Assembly (NCBI GenBank): GCA_022457155.1
Contig: JAJGOT010000217.1
Coordinates: 1,059,001-1,123,000 of the forward strand
Length of the DNA stretch: 64,000 nt
Source of the DNA: Cladopsammia gracilis
Taxonomy: Eukaryota > Cnidaria > Anthozoa > Scleractinia > Dendrophylliidae
Direction of reading: 5' to 3'
The translations under genes were made by a program, and so were the position numbers. Positions 42,696 through 55,405 of this stretch are shown here, in pieces (the stretch's first letter is position 1; each line of letters opens with the position of its first letter). Below the pieces are notes generated by a model, which searched no databases, was not told the DNA's origin, and saw only the letters and a list, made by a program, of their open reading frames with translations.

Positions 42696-45053
42696 TTAAA
42701 ACACTTCTACATTACAGAGATCACTGTCACAACACTTGTATACACAATTCTTCTTTTTGCGGCAGAATTCACTGCATATTGACTTTTCGCTACAGGTTCT
42801 TCGAAAGTAGTACTTTCCTTCAGACTTCTCCTTCATCTGCACACATTGCCATCCAGGCCCACAGTCACGCACATCCCAATGTTCTCTGCAATGTCTCCAA
42901 CTGGTAGTAGATTTACATTCATAGCATGACAAGGATTCGCCTGAAAAATCGAGCGGCGTCATGTTTATTGATGTCGTAAAACTAAACCAAGTAGTAAAAT
43001 AACCGTTCAATTGCCAGATCAGAATACAACATAAAAAAATAGTTGACCCCGATAAATTTAATTTGAAGCAAAGAAGTCACTTTTGTTTACTTTTACCAAG
43101 AACACAAGCAACGAAGCGACACAATCCGAAATCAGTTAAACGCTGAGCTAGTTGACCCGAATCTTTTCCTTTTCTGCGACATGTGTTGTGCCTATTGTGC
43201 AAGATGTATCGAAGATCTTCTTTCCATTTAGCACCAACTCTCTCCAACACATTGGTAACCACAAAAATTCGTCTTCAATTGCGGCCCCGTGCAAACAGTG
43301 CCTTGCAGCTTAGTTCAGTTTATGGGAATTATAATTACCTGTTATCCAAACTTCTTCATTTGCCAATGATGTGACTTATTCCTTAAGCTACTTGGTAACT
43401 CAAAATTGATTGGCTAACTTGATCATCATCATGGACCGTATTTGTTTAACGCAGATTGACATAAAGATTCTAACTTGTTTTCAATTAGTTCTAATCTTTA
43501 ATTTATTGAGCAATCGCAAACTTAAACAGTCCTTATAGAGTGTTTTCACTGACGTCATATCAAAATTCAGAAGCAGTTGTCGACTCTAAAATGTTTATGA
43601 AATTGTAGAGAGTTTAAAACTACACATCTGGGCCAAATTTTGAAGCGCAAGAGCATTTCATTCAAGAGTTATAGGCGAATGAGTACAGACATTTTCAGTA
43701 AGAAATGTATGGAGCGGCCATCTTGGAGTCCGGCACTTAGGGACACCAACATGGCGGCCAAAAATTTAAAAACTTTAAAGTCTTAATAACACCGAAAATC
43801 TCATCACAAAATATTGTATTCAATATAAGATGCATGAAATCGGCTTATAAGCATCTATAATTCATTAATAACTTTCAACTAGTTCAATTTTGTTTATTTT
43901 CACGGCTTATCTGAAATAGCGTGACGAATTGCGTGACACATTTACAACCTTTATAAATCGAAAACGAAACATCGTTTGAACCTGAAACCTTTTGTGAAAG
44001 ATTATAACACTGGTATCCACATACCATGTTAGAAACAACTTTGTAGGATGTATACTTTAGATTTTTTAATTTTTATGACGTCATATGAAAACACTCTATA
44101 CTTGTCAGTTCAATGAAAATACAATGGAAACCATAACGCGTTCTCGACTAATTCATATTATTAAACAAATTCCCTAAAAAGTCATTGGCAAAATATTTTA
44201 ACCTGTCTGCGTTTCTATTCAAGATGGTTAGTTTCTAAAGAAGTCCGTTCGTGTTATTGAAATGACAAAAACAATTTAACTGGTTGCAAAGTATAACGAA
44301 ACCACCAATTCAGAATTTGTCAAAAGTTTTCAATTCAGAATTCTCCACCGTTTTGTGGAGAAGGAAATAGCTGCCATGATGGTTAAACGCGGTCAACGAC
44401 GACTGTCCTTAAAATATATTTTTCAACCAAAAATTATCGGTTAAATTTGTTTTTGAAAATGTTTTACTGCCAGTTTAAATAGTTTTCAACTTGCCTTTAG
44501 CACAAATACCAGTGATTGTGAGGAACGAATAATTAGGTTTATGCGAGACAAGAAAGGGTCATTGTCAGTGGTGTCCGGGCTTGTATGGGTATCCGAATTC
44601 CCATGAAAAGGTTGGTTTTCAATAAGAGGTCCTCTCTTTGCTCTCGGCCACCTTGGGGTAATCATCTCGGTCCTATCTGCTTATCTTCCTAAAAGCACAA
44701 ACCAGTCAAGTCGCTCTTATTATCCAAACAGGGTTGTTGCGTCCATTTCATCAAACCGAGCTCGCCCCGGCACGCAAAACACTTTTCTAACTTGTAAGTG
44801 TATTAATTTTGAGTTCCCTTTCGAGTCATAATATAAAATAATTATTAACTGTCACAATCATTTCATATCACAAGGAAAAATTGTGTTTTTTCCACATTTT
44901 TTAAGCCATGAAAAGCAGTCTTCTTTTGACCTTATTTAAGGTTTTCACCTTAAGAAGTGGATTGAAGCCATACATAAGAAGGCATAAGGTATATTACTTA
45001 CCGTAAGGCGGCAGCAGCAATGCAAGGGAGATGACAACAAAGACGAACTTCAT
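42696..45053 (-). CDS. Secreted Ly6/uPAR (three-finger) domain protein, two exons
   Basis: Exon 1 (45002-45053) encodes a start Met and a hydrophobic signal peptide (about residues 2-15) and ends in a clean donor, G|GTAAGTA. Exon 2 (42696-42940) follows an acceptor TTTTTCAG. Joining them keeps frame (phase 1, forming Gly18) and gives 98 residues. The domain opens with CYEC (C23, C26), has about 12 cysteines, and closes with CCDSDLCN (87-94), the classic end of Ly6/uPAR domains. Only four residues follow, so there is no GPI-anchor signal and the protein should be secreted. The fold is shared by receptor modulators, growth regulators and other extracellular ligands; no specific role can be assigned. 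The 2061-bp intron carries a MITE-like element. Confidence 0.85.
43534..44100. mobile_element. Element with 25-bp inverted ends in the Ly6-type gene intron
   Basis: TATAGAGTGTTTTCACTGAC then GTCATA at 43534 is mirrored by TATGACGTCA and TGAAAACACTCTATA ending at 44100. Interior has GGCCATCTTGG / CCAACATGGCGGCC words and no protein. About 567 bp. Confidence 0.75.
44101..45000. other. Intron sequence of the Ly6-type gene
   Basis: No additional exon, RNA gene or repeat recognised between the intronic element and the exon 1 donor. Confidence 0.5.
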
Positions 45054-45491
45054 TGTTAAAATTTGTCTTCACCGATCGCCCTTTCTCTGTTCCAAGTAAA
45101 TCAGAGTGATGGTTTTTATTGTCACATCGCACGCCTTATTATTGCTTGTTAGCAACACAGTTTGGTTAAATCCATTTTAATTTTCACTTCATTGATTTAG
45201 ACAAGTTGCTAATGTATCCTGATTGCCGTAGTGTCCAATTGACTCATTTTTTTGAGCACCTACTGTCAATAGAAGATAGTCAACTTAATTGAGTAAAATG
45301 CCCACGTTTACAAACGCCTAATTAAATCTGATCAGCTGCTTAAATAGATAAAGCTGCTCTGATATCTCTGTAAAATGATAAGCCACAAAGTTGATCAACA
45401 GGATGATGAAAAGCTATAACCCAATTATCACACTGTCTGTTTAGAGTTGAGCTGCAAGAATTGTTTACATCAGTGTTTCGACTAATTAATT

Positions 45492-45506
45492 TTAGTATCA
45501 CCCAAC

Positions 45507-45544
<38 letters not shown>

Positions 45545-45796
45545 GCTACTAGGGGTCTAATAGTAATAGTTATCGAGTAGCGAAATTCGCCGGTTTTATT
45601 TTTCGTTTTATTCCCAAATAAATATTTCTTCAACTTGCAATTGCTTTTTTTTATTATTGCCTTTTTCTGTCCGACTAGTTGGGTGATACTAAAACAACTA
45701 GACCCTTCGCCCTCAAGGGCCACGGGTCAATAGCCCATTCGGCTTCGCCTCATGGGCTATTGACCCGTAGCCCTTTCGGGCTACGGGTCTAATTGT
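45492..45796. mobile_element. Composite MITE with multi-hairpin module, second copy
   Basis: Reverse complement of the element at 11524-11828, same length (305 bp) and nearly identical throughout, including the nested hairpin module (45693-45796). The flanks do not show a perfect TTA duplication. High similarity of the two copies suggests recent movement. Confidence 0.85.
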
Positions 45797-46543
45797 TAAG
45801 TAACATATCAGCTGATGAAATTATTGAAAAACTGGGATAAGAACCTATCCATAACAGGGGTGGATATTCTAAGACTGTTTAACTAGTATATTATTAATAG
45901 AGCCCCTAGTTATAACCTTTCAAATTATTTGGATATCAAAAGAACTGATATCCATGAATGCAATACTAGAAATAAGGACAAATAAATCAATCAAGCGCGC
46001 GTTTTATTACAAAGGAGCCATTGTTTATAACAATTTGCATGGACTAAGGGTAGTATTTTTAATTTTTGATCATTGTTAAATTTTCGTCATATCGATTGCT
46101 GTTTTATATAATTTTTATTTCATGCAGGACCTACATTGATAGCATGCAGTTTTTTTAATTGATGTGATAATCCTGTTCAAATATGTTAAAATTATTATCA
46201 TTATTTAATTATTATTCCTGATTATTATTACTAACCTGATTTTAGTCGTTTACTTATTTTTTTGTTACTGAAAGAGGCCATATCACCAATCGTATTAAAG
46301 TGTTATAGTTTGAAAAGCCAAAAGACTTAAACACCTAAAAATGATGGTCCGGTTTAGCTAAAAATTACTCTTCACCCTAAAACTACTAAAAGCTAATAAT
46401 ACGTGATGGTGGCTGCAGATGGTAATAGATTATACAACTTGAAATTATGATGCTAACATAAGTTCCTCACCTGCATCTTTAAAAAATCGATCAAAATGGC
46501 TGTGCTTTGTTCTCATTTTGAGAATCCAATTCAAATTTTTCTT
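45797..46543. other. Stretch without recognisable feature
   Basis: AT-rich, no gene or clear repeat. Confidence 0.4.
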
Positions 46544-48217
46544 TTAAGGTGGCTCCGTTGTTATTTCGGGCGCACTCGTCTGTGACAAACTTTGGGTATT
46601 AACTTTTCCGGCTCTAAAGCGATGGTTATAAAACTTTGCGAAAACCTACAGCTATTATTTAGCAATAATATGATAGAATTCGATTTCACTGGAAAACAAT
46701 ATTTTTAGCTGATAATCGGGCCTCAATGAACCCCACGTTTTGAACAAAATCGCACCCTGTGAAAAATTTTGCTGTATATTTGTGTTAATTTTCTGGAATC
46801 AGCTTACATTGACTTAATACATACCCTTACCAAGTTTCAGCAAAATCGTTGGAGCAAAAGTGTGGAATTATTAAGGCCATCAAAATTTAGCCCTAAAATT
46901 CTCTTGAAATTTCAAAAACTTGAGGCTCTTTGACAAAACAATCCACGAACCCAAATTTCTGGAAGAAGCCTTCCCAATGCTTGCTAAATCTAAATTCTAA
47001 GCCGATTGCAAATCGTGTCCGAACCGTTAAAAAGTACTCACTTGTTCTGTAAATATTATAAAATGCTCCAAAACCTGCTCAAATCTCCAATGCTGCGTTT
47101 TCCATTACTTTTCGAATATTATCCAGCAGTTTGGTTTCAAGGTACTGCAATAATGTTGCATCGATTGTTTTTTGCTTAGAAGGGTTTTCAATTGGGGAAA
47201 TAGTTGTTGGAATTATAAGCTACTCCGCATCTGAGCTCACGCGAAGCTGACAAGCAAAAGTTTATGAATACGAAATGAGCACCTGTGGAATTTATTCTTA
47301 GAATTCGCACCTTTGTAAGGGGGGCGTACGTGATATGCGCGCTTAGTCCCCCGCATTTAAAAACATTGCACCCCATCCCCTCCTAGGGTAACTACTGCGC
47401 ATATTTTGCTCGCCCCCTTGTAAAGGTGCGAATTCTTAGAATAAATCCCACACGTGCTCATTTGGTATTCATAAACAAAACTCTGAAAACTGCTTGTCAG
47501 CTTCGCTTGAGCTCAGATACGGAGCAGCTTATAATCCCAACAACTATTTCTCCAATTGAAAGCCCTTCAAAGCAATTGAAAGAACAATCGATGCAACAGT
47601 ATTGCAGTACTTTGAAATTCATGTGGAAGGAGTTTGGCACCAAACTGCTGGATAATTTTGGAAAAATAATGGAAAACGCAACATCAGAGATTTAAGCGGG
47701 TTTTCGGGCATTTCATAACATTTACAAATTCGTTAATGCTTTTTAACGGTTCGCACGATTTGCAATCGGCTTAGAATTCAGATTTAGTAAGCATTGAGAA
47801 GGCTTCTCCCAGAAATTTGGATTCGTGGATTGTTTTGTCAAAGAGCATCAAGTATTTAAAATTTTATAATAAGAGAATTTTAGGTATAAATTTTGATGGC
47901 CTTAATAATTCCGCACTTCTGCTCCAACGATTTTGCTGAAACTTGGTAAGGGTATGTATTAAGTTAATGTAAGCCGATTCCAGAAATTTAACACAAATAT
48001 AACAGCAAAATATTTCACAGGGTGCGATTTTGTTCTAAACGTGGGGTTCATTTAAGCCCGATTATCACTTAAAATATTTTTTTCCCAGTGAAATCGAATT
48101 TTATTATGTTATTGCTAAATAATAGCTGTAAGTATTCGCAAAGTTTTATAAGCATCGCTTTAGAGCTTTAGTTTGTCATAGACGAGTGTGCCCAAAATAA
48201 CAACGGAGCCACCTTAA
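46544..48217. mobile_element. 1.67-kb palindromic element with about 0.8-kb arms
   Basis: TTAAGGTGGCTCCGTTGTTA at 46544 is mirrored by TAACAACGGAGCCACCTTAA ending at 48217. The inverted match continues almost to the centre, for example CCTTACCAAGTTTCAGCAAA near 46827 and its complement near 47935, and GTGCGAATTC/GAATTCGCAC on both sides of the centre near 47310 and 47425. Arms differ by scattered substitutions and small indels. TTAA at both tips would fit a TTAA target. Frames inside (47188-47376, 47426-47695) are mirror products. Confidence 0.85.
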
Positions 48218-48955
48218 TTTTCAAAGATAATTTTGTACATGAGTAAATTTAGGTACTTATAATTAGACATTAAGCAAAGTTTTGGTCGGAAAAGAAAAAC
48301 AGCCAAATCCTTGTAACATAGTTCCTTTGATTATTATTGCTGCAATGTTACTATTCTAATAGCAACCGAAGTTTCTTTGGAAACTAATCCTCCTTATGTA
48401 GACTGCGGTAGTAATATAAATCACAAGTATTTTAGCTTCAATATTCATTATTCTGCTTTTTGGGCTAATTTAACTATTCCGGCATCTTAAAACGGCTTAA
48501 AAACACTTTGCAATATTAATCATAATGGTTGTTATTGGGCGCGAGTTTAAAACACCTCCGATACGCTAACAGGTTTAAAATCGATATTATAATTAGTTGT
48601 TTTAATTTTTTTATTGAAAATACTAATATAGCTTCATTTTCTGATTGGTTTTATTTTGAATGGTGCTAGTCAGGAAATTAAAGTAACTCATCATATACAC
48701 TCAAGGCAGTGAGCCAAACCGTTAATCAGTGGCACATTTGCAATCAGAATTTCATGTCTGAAAACATATCAAAATCATCCTATTAAGGTGTGTGAATGTA
48801 TCTAGCACGAAAGTAATAATTGAGGACACTTTTACGCCATTTCTATGTGGTCATCAGAGCTTGTAGGCTAGCCAAGAAGTCAAAATCATAGCTAATAAAT
48901 CTGTCTTGTACCTTTTTTTTTTCATAATACAAACTTTGCATGATAATATTACAAA
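48218..48955. other. Stretch without recognisable feature
   Basis: AT-rich sequence with no supported feature. Confidence 0.4.
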
Positions 48956-48956
48956 A

Positions 48957-49043
<87 letters not shown>

Positions 49044-49078
49044 CGTAAGCCCCCCCCCCCAAAAAAAAAAAAAAAAAC
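48956..49078. repeat. (AAT)n microsatellite followed by C-run and A-run
   Basis: About 28 AAT units, then CCCCCCCCCC and an A-run of 18. This explains poly-Asn/Ile/Leu/Tyr frames on both strands. Confidence 0.95.
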
Positions 49079-49439
49079 TGTGGGCAGAACTCGATTTCCT
49101 CTCGCAGAAATCCCTTCGTAGCTAATTGAACAGTCTGGTTGTAACTCCCCATTAAAATGGTTCATCGAAAGCCTCATTATGATTAAAATAGCTAAAAAAA
49201 ATTGTCAATCGGCTATGAAGGCAAATTTGATTCCGAACTGAAGTAAACAGAATAATGCAATATTTTAATTTGGAATACAGAGAAAGGCTGATGTAGCGCG
49301 CGTTGTAATGTATCTTTAATCTTTCATACATTTTTTTTTAAATCGTGAACAAAGACTAATAACAAATTAAGACTAATGCTTATCTCTTGTATTCATGTCA
49401 TGGAGTATCATTAGTCAATGGTCTTCATCATTACTTGCT

Positions 49440-50408
49440 CTAGAGACCTCTTGAAGAGTGTTCTGTCCGCACGTTTTCCCTTGGCATTTCATCGGCTTTT
49501 CGAAGTTTTCTGTAAAGTTCTTTGCGAATGTCCTTTTTCAAGAATGCATAAACGATAAAATTCAATGCCGAGTTCAATAAGATTAGAAGCCTGGAGACTT
49601 GTATGACAGATCTGGAGATACTACAAGGAAGGAACATTCCACAGATCACCCGGTATATGGAGGGAATCCAACACAACACAAAAAATGCTATAACTATACC
49701 AAGTACTTTAACGGTGGAGGAGCGCTCGCGAGATCGTTGAGATCGAATTTGCTTTGTTGCTTTCTTTTCTTGGTTAAATCGCAACTGAGAAATGTGCTCT
49801 GAAGAGAGTCGCCTATGCTTCATGGCTGTGAAGAAGATCCTAATGTATGCATAAACCAAAAATATCGAAGGCAAAAATGTCACTAGGACAATCTGAATCA
49901 TAATGTGAACTTTATCAGCGGTTTCTCGAGTATCAGTCGTAGCATCCATCCACAAGAGGGAGACAAATGTCAAAAGCCCTGGTAAGATCCACGAAAGAGT
50001 GACAAGAACTATGACCCTTTTTGTTGTCATGTGACTAGTGTATTTTAATGGCGACAACACACACAGATATCGGTCAAGTGTCAGAACGCAAAGACAATAT
50101 ATTGATACGTTGATTGGGTAGTTGTAAAACGAACTGCGCACGGTCATTGGCCAAATGCACGCAGCTGGCTTCCAGAGACAAATAAGTTCCGATGGTGTAA
50201 CGAGCAAACCGATGCAAAAGTCAGCTGAGGCCAAGGACAGGACAAACCAGTTTGCGGTGCAATGTAACCGCCTCCGGGTGCAAATTAACCACATGACCAC
50301 ACCATTTCCAAATACTGCAACAAAGGATACGATGGACTTGAGTGTCCAGTAAGCCACTCCAGGCAAGTGATCTTCGTAGGATGGAAAGCTTGAATTCGTG
50401 TGGTTCAT
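49440..50408 (-). CDS. Class A (rhodopsin-like) GPCR, orphan, paralogue 3
   Basis: A 322-residue receptor. The start is fixed because an in-frame TAG immediately precedes the ATG. N-terminal glycosylation sites NHT and NSS (2-7). TM1 GN at 35-36, TM2 SLASAD with D63, TM3 end DRY at 112-114 followed by LCVLSPLKY, TM6 FVLCWIPS, TM7 NSALNFIVY, in which the proline of NPxxY is replaced by phenylalanine. The tail KKDIRKELYRKLRK is basic. The text CTRRRLHCTANWFVLSLAS aligns with the receptors at 24420 and 34260. Ligand unknown. The NFxxY change is unusual and could alter activation. Confidence 0.92.
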   Translation of the reverse strand: MNHTNSSFPSYEDHLPGVAYWTLKSIVSFVAVFGNGVVMWLICTRRRLHCTANWFVLSLASADFCIGLLVTPSELICLWKPAACIWPMTVRSSFYNYPINVSIYCLCVLTLDRYLCVLSPLKYTSHMTTKRVIVLVTLSWILPGLLTFVSLLWMDATTDTRETADKVHIMIQIVLVTFLPSIFLVYAYIRIFFTAMKHRRLSSEHISQLRFNQEKKATKQIRSQRSRERSSTVKVLGIVIAFFVLCWIPSIYRVICGMFLPCSISRSVIQVSRLLILLNSALNFIVYAFLKKDIRKELYRKLRKADEMPRENVRTEHSSRGL

Positions 50409-51345
50409 CTAGCTGTCAAATACAAAAACCAATAATTCTACCGAAGGAAATCAATTTAACTTTTGAAATTGATTTATAAAATCAAATATAGCGTAAAGGC
50501 CCTCTATATGCTACATGTATTTAAAGAGTAATATATTACTAACCATACTGAGTTCACGTTACTGGGACCCAAAAGGGATACCATTGATCGAAATAGTCAG
50601 GACTTAACTGGCCTTCATTGCTTCTCGCTTGCCACATGCATGTTTCTGGCCGTGGGCATGCAGTGAACCAAACAAGAGACTGCCTTAAACGATTGTCATG
50701 CCAGCTCAACTTGGATTACGCGGCACGCTTTCGTAAGAAGTCGTGATTGGCCGAAGGCAAAATATATGACATACATGTAAGAGGCATGTAGTATGAGAGA
50801 GATGAGAGCGCGAGAAAATCCCATGGCACCCGTAGGTACAACAAGTTGCAAAATGGTTGGAACATGCTCCAAGAAACAGTGCCGTTTCCTTAAAAAAAAA
50901 GTACAAATATTTGAAAAATAAACAAGTATGACCCCCCCCCCCCCCCCCACCCTCCCCCTTTCAAGGTTGTTTCGCTTACGGTTTGAATGTAATGCCGACA
51001 TTCAGACAACATTTACAAAGTGAGAGAGCAAAATTGCAAAATTTGTAGAATTACCGTTTCAATGCAGAGTGTGTCAACTCTTTTTGCAAGTGGTTGTAGC
51101 ATGAGGCGAACCGAGGCAAAAACAAAATTTTGAATACTACAGTACAAGCATTCAGGGGATCTCTTTTTTTCTTATATTGCCTTGGTAAGAATTTTCGTCT
51201 GGCTACAGTTAGGACTAGGATTACAGTACTATACAGTACATTCCGTTGCTGTCGACCCCACTGCTGTTGTCCATCGGTCGTCTATCAGTCGAGAACTTCA
51301 AGTGTCACGACTTGACATCTTTTTCGATTCTGTAATAGCAAATCC
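50409..51345. other. Region upstream of GPCR 3
   Basis: Contains a long C-run (50932-50949) and no supported gene. Short frames at 50696-51001 and 51130-51376 have no domains. Confidence 0.4.
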
Positions 51346-51595
51346 AAGTGCACATGAAAATGCGGGTGATCAATAGACTTTACTGGCGAACATGGCAAAC
51401 TGTGTAATACTATGTCACTTAATTACGGTCAGTATTGTTCGAAAGGCAAGGCACATGAAAATGCGGGTGATCAATAGACTTCATGATTCATCGCCTAGTT
51501 TCTTTTCGTTGCTTTCCTAAACAGAACTCATAATAATAGCAGCAAACATTAGTGGCGAACATTGCAAACTGCGTATATCGCTTAATTACGGTCCG
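51346..51595. repeat. Two diverged tandem units of about 100-190 bp
   Basis: GCACATGAAAATGCGGGTGA occurs at 51350 and 51452, and the following GGCGAACATNGCAAACTG and CTTAATTACGGTC words recur in order, the second unit carrying extra sequence. Confidence 0.6.
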
Positions 51596-52645
51596 TTTCA
51601 TTCAAAACGCACTGAGATACTTTGCATTTCGTTCACCTTGTTGAGCCATTTTAAGAAATCGTAAACTAAATATGTATTATTTAAATTAGGGATTCTCAGA
51701 AAAAAAAAGAAAGCTGGTCAACATATTCACAATAATTATAATCATTATAACATATGTTATATAATTATAATATTGTAGTTGAAAATTGCGCTGAAAATTG
51801 CCTACCTTAAATTCAAAATACTTTGAAATGGGGTTTTTTGTCTCCCAGTATATAATATAGACGCTAAAATGGTGACTGCATACGATTCTCAGTAAAATGA
51901 CAATCTTAGGCGAGTGCATACAATATATGACAGCTTTGTGGCCTGTGTTTACACAAATCTGTTTTTCAATTAAGAGTTCGTACTAAATTTTATTTTGAAT
52001 GAATAATTTTAACAATAGGAAAATCTATTATATTTATCATTTGAGTATTTGACTTCGATGAATGTACGCCTCAGTTAAATGAACATACAAAAGGCTTTAC
52101 AATTTTATGTCACCACATGGCGTAACTAATGAAATTATTTCAGCATGCCAAGCTGCGGTTCGGCTTAAATTATCTTTCAAACTTTCCATTTTAGAATTGA
52201 GTGTGCTTATTGCGCTGACTGCTATTTGAACAGGTGCAATGCAGGCAGAAACTTCATGATCATGCTACTGTGTCCTTTTTAAGATTAAAACCGAAATCAA
52301 TGTACTTCGGCTCAAGTTAAAACTATATTATAGGAAGTCGGATATTTGAATCACTATAGATTTTTAAATTGACATGCATAAGAAATTGCTTATGAAGAAT
52401 TTTATTAAAGGCGAGTTGTTTTTTAAATTAAACCTTACTGTAATATTTGCGTAGATTGTTCAGTGTATTTCTGGTGGCTGCACCATCATGCAAATAAATC
52501 ACAAGTTCCATGAAAAAATTTAGAATAACAAAATGCAAATGCAGAAACCTATGGTTAAGCCGAATACAAGAAAACGTATGATGGCATTCAATTTTATACA
52601 AATTGTGTTTCAATTTATATGGGATAAATTAAAAAAAGACGAATA
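51596..52645. other. Stretch without recognisable feature
   Basis: AT-rich; only short frames. Confidence 0.4.
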
Positions 52646-52647
52646 TT

Positions 52648-53075
52648 TCCAACAAATCGACTGGGGATAAAATAATAAAAATGAGCCAAATGGATGTTCG
52701 GTTATGAATAAAAGCATGAAATTTATAGAAGACTTTTCAGGATATAAACTATTTTTTGAGTCTTCGGCTTGTTTTTAGCTCTCGTGACTCTCGAAGTTAC
52801 ATAAACATAACGTTTTTATAAGAAATTTCCTTATTATTAGTCCGCTTTAAACATTTCCAACAAATAATTTAATGGCCTGGGAGATAAAATAATAAAAAGG
52901 AACTTATCGATGCTTGTTATGAATTAAAAGGAGTGAATTGCTACAAGCATGAAAATTAAAAACTTTTCAGGCCACAAATTATTTTTTTGAGTCATCGGAT
53001 TGTTCGATTTGGCTCACAGGTCTGTTGAAGTTACATAAACTTAACGTTTTTATAAGAAATTCCTTTTTTTCTTAC
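52648..53075. repeat. Two tandem units of about 210 bp
   Basis: CCAACAAAT, GATAAAATAATAAAAA, CTTTTCAGG, TTTTTTGAGTC and GAAGTTACATAAAC, ending in AACGTTTTTATAAGAAAT, recur in order about 210 bp apart, with substitutions and small indels. Confidence 0.7.
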
Positions 53076-54815
53076 ACAAAGGGGGAAAATTTCAGTAAAA
53101 AATAGCTAAGAACTCCTTGACAACGTTCTACCCAACTGTTACCTCGGCAAACTGATTTCATTCATGTTCACAGACGTATCTATTTCTTATGATCGTGTCT
53201 GTATCAGTGTATGTTATTCAAATTATTTTTTTAGCTGATAAGTAACGTGGACAGCAACGTAATTATTCCCTAGTAAAGTTCAAAACTAATCTTACCTACG
53301 CTGTATATGACTTTATATTTCCTGATATGATTGTATCAAAGAAGAAATTCTAATCTGTGATACTAAGCCCTTTTTGTATATATATATATCAGTAATATGA
53401 TCTAGAATATCCCTACCTTTTCATGTATTCAATAACAGCGTACATCTGCTTAGCTTCCCATTCCAAGTCAAAAGATACAAGTCATCTGAATAACAATAGG
53501 CGAGTAAATATTGATGTCTGGGAAATGACCTAAAGTTGGCGACCTTTTAAATTTAGTCTTATCTATAATATATCATATATAAAGGTAACTGATTCCATAT
53601 CCCAAGTTGTCTTCTCAACCAAATGTCAGAAAAGTAGAAATGAATGATCCCCACCCATCGCTGTCATGGTAACCAGTGATGACGAAATTATAACGGTTAC
53701 TTTTGGCCTTATGTTTTGTTTGAATTTTTCAAATATATAACTGATCTCAGCCACCTTAAGGCTTAAAGAAAAATACCTGTTTTGTAAGAATTAATTAGAA
53801 TTGTGAAATATTTCTTGTTTTTAACGTCGCGTTAGTGAGTTATAGAGATTTGAATTTACAAAATGCTAATTAGATGACGTCAAATCAAGACTTTACCATT
53901 ATTTCTACTTCAATTTACAATATGCAGTTCACAGCTTGAGGTGGCTCGACTGGGTTTTTTGGCGACACAACATCCCAACTTTGAACGGCTTTTGCACTTG
54001 TGAATAAATTTTAAACGTGTTACATGAGCATGAGCGCAGCCTTATGTTAATTGCCATTGTAGTCATTGTACTATGAAAAGAATGCATGCAGGCATGGCAA
54101 ACGTGTTGTTTCAAAAGCGCACAAATATGTAGAATGTAGACAAATGAGAAAGACCTGAAATAAACCAGCTGTCAACAAATAATACGGCAATGAAACTTTT
54201 AATTGGAAGACGAATGCAAAAGTCCCCTATACTTTTAATTTTCTTTCGCGCCCTTAAAATAATTCAATGCACTTGAAATTTGCAGAGATAGTGCATTACA
54301 AGTACAACTTTAGATCAAAAGATTTTAAAGAAATTTCTTCGACTAGTTTCCGGTATAAAAGGCTTAGCTCCTCCCCCATTTCAAACCTTATGGGTTGGGC
54401 TGTGCTCTAGCAACACGCAGTGGCCCATAGCAAGTCACTTTTGACCTTGGGTGATCAGAAAATGTACAAACATGTAGCTTTTCACAAACCTTATATTATA
54501 AGCTGGCACCAGTTATGTAGATTTAGAGCATAGCCTTACAGCCTTGACAAGCTTAAGGCTGTCCAGTCCATTGTAAAGTAAAAATAATGTAATGATGCTA
54601 TTTACCCACACGATGGCTACATGTATGTTGTGCTAACAATTTATCCTTGATTCTATTTTTGTTTTATCCTCATTATCCTCATGAATCCCACACAGAATAA
54701 AGAAAAAAAAATAAGTGACGCGCAACAGCTACATGATCAATTAACATATATGTACCTACAACAACAAATTATCTTGATAAGTTCTTCAAGTGGGCCACCG
54801 TGGAAGTCTGTATGA
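53076..54815. other. Long stretch without recognisable gene
   Basis: AT-rich; a short TATATATATA run near 53380. No exon, RNA or clear repeat recognised. Confidence 0.4.
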
Positions 54816-54879
54816 ACATCTTCTCCTCTTCTTCTTCTTTTTCCACTTGTGCTGTTCTGGCAAATCCTGTCTTCTTTCC

Positions 54880-54920
54880 TTCACAACGTTTCGGCAATCC
54901 TGCCCTCTTCAGGTGTCTTG
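54880..54920 (-). ncRNA. Hammerhead-like core in left terminal repeat
   Basis: On the minus strand: CTGAAGA, a GGC/GCC stem II, GAAAC and a minimal stem III, in the correct order. The position after the U at the cleavage site is G, which is unfavourable, so activity is doubtful. Confidence 0.45.
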
Positions 54921-55369
54921 TTGCGCGTTAGTTTTTCCGTCTAATGTCTATACGTTTGTCTTTGCTACACTTGTGGTGGCGGATTTTTTTTTTATCAGTG
55001 AACGTCCTCCTAATCTCTCCTTAATCACGAAGTCCTCTCACTACCTCTACTCGGGGAACAGAGCCTTGTCTAAACTCAGCCTTTAAGTTCATTAGGGTAT
55101 ACATACCCAGACTACTGTTGATCCTGACTCCCTCGTTTATCTGTCTCGTTAACGGGTCTCGAAAGAACGCCATCGGTTCGTAGCTATACTCTGCTGTATC
55201 TCCATCATGGGCCTCCTGATCATGCTTGTAGAGTGGGTTAAGGATTAAGGAGAGATTAGGAGGACGTTCACTGATAAAAAATAAAATAATAAAAAAAATC
55301 CGCTACCACAAGTGTAGCAAAGACAAACGTATAGACATTAGACGGAAAAACTAACGCGCAACAAGACAC

Positions 55370-55405
55370 CTGAAGAGGGCAGGATTGCCGAAACGTTGTG
55401 AAGGA
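55370..55405 (+). ncRNA. Hammerhead-like core in right terminal repeat
   Basis: Plus-strand mirror of the core at 54880-54920: CTGAAGA at 55370-55376, stem II to 55389, GAAAC at 55390. Same unfavourable GTG at the expected cleavage site. Confidence 0.45.

Noticed and set aside
48854..49177. ORFs with poly-Asn, poly-Ile, poly-Leu or poly-Tyr
   Set aside because: Translations of an (AAT)n microsatellite on both strands.
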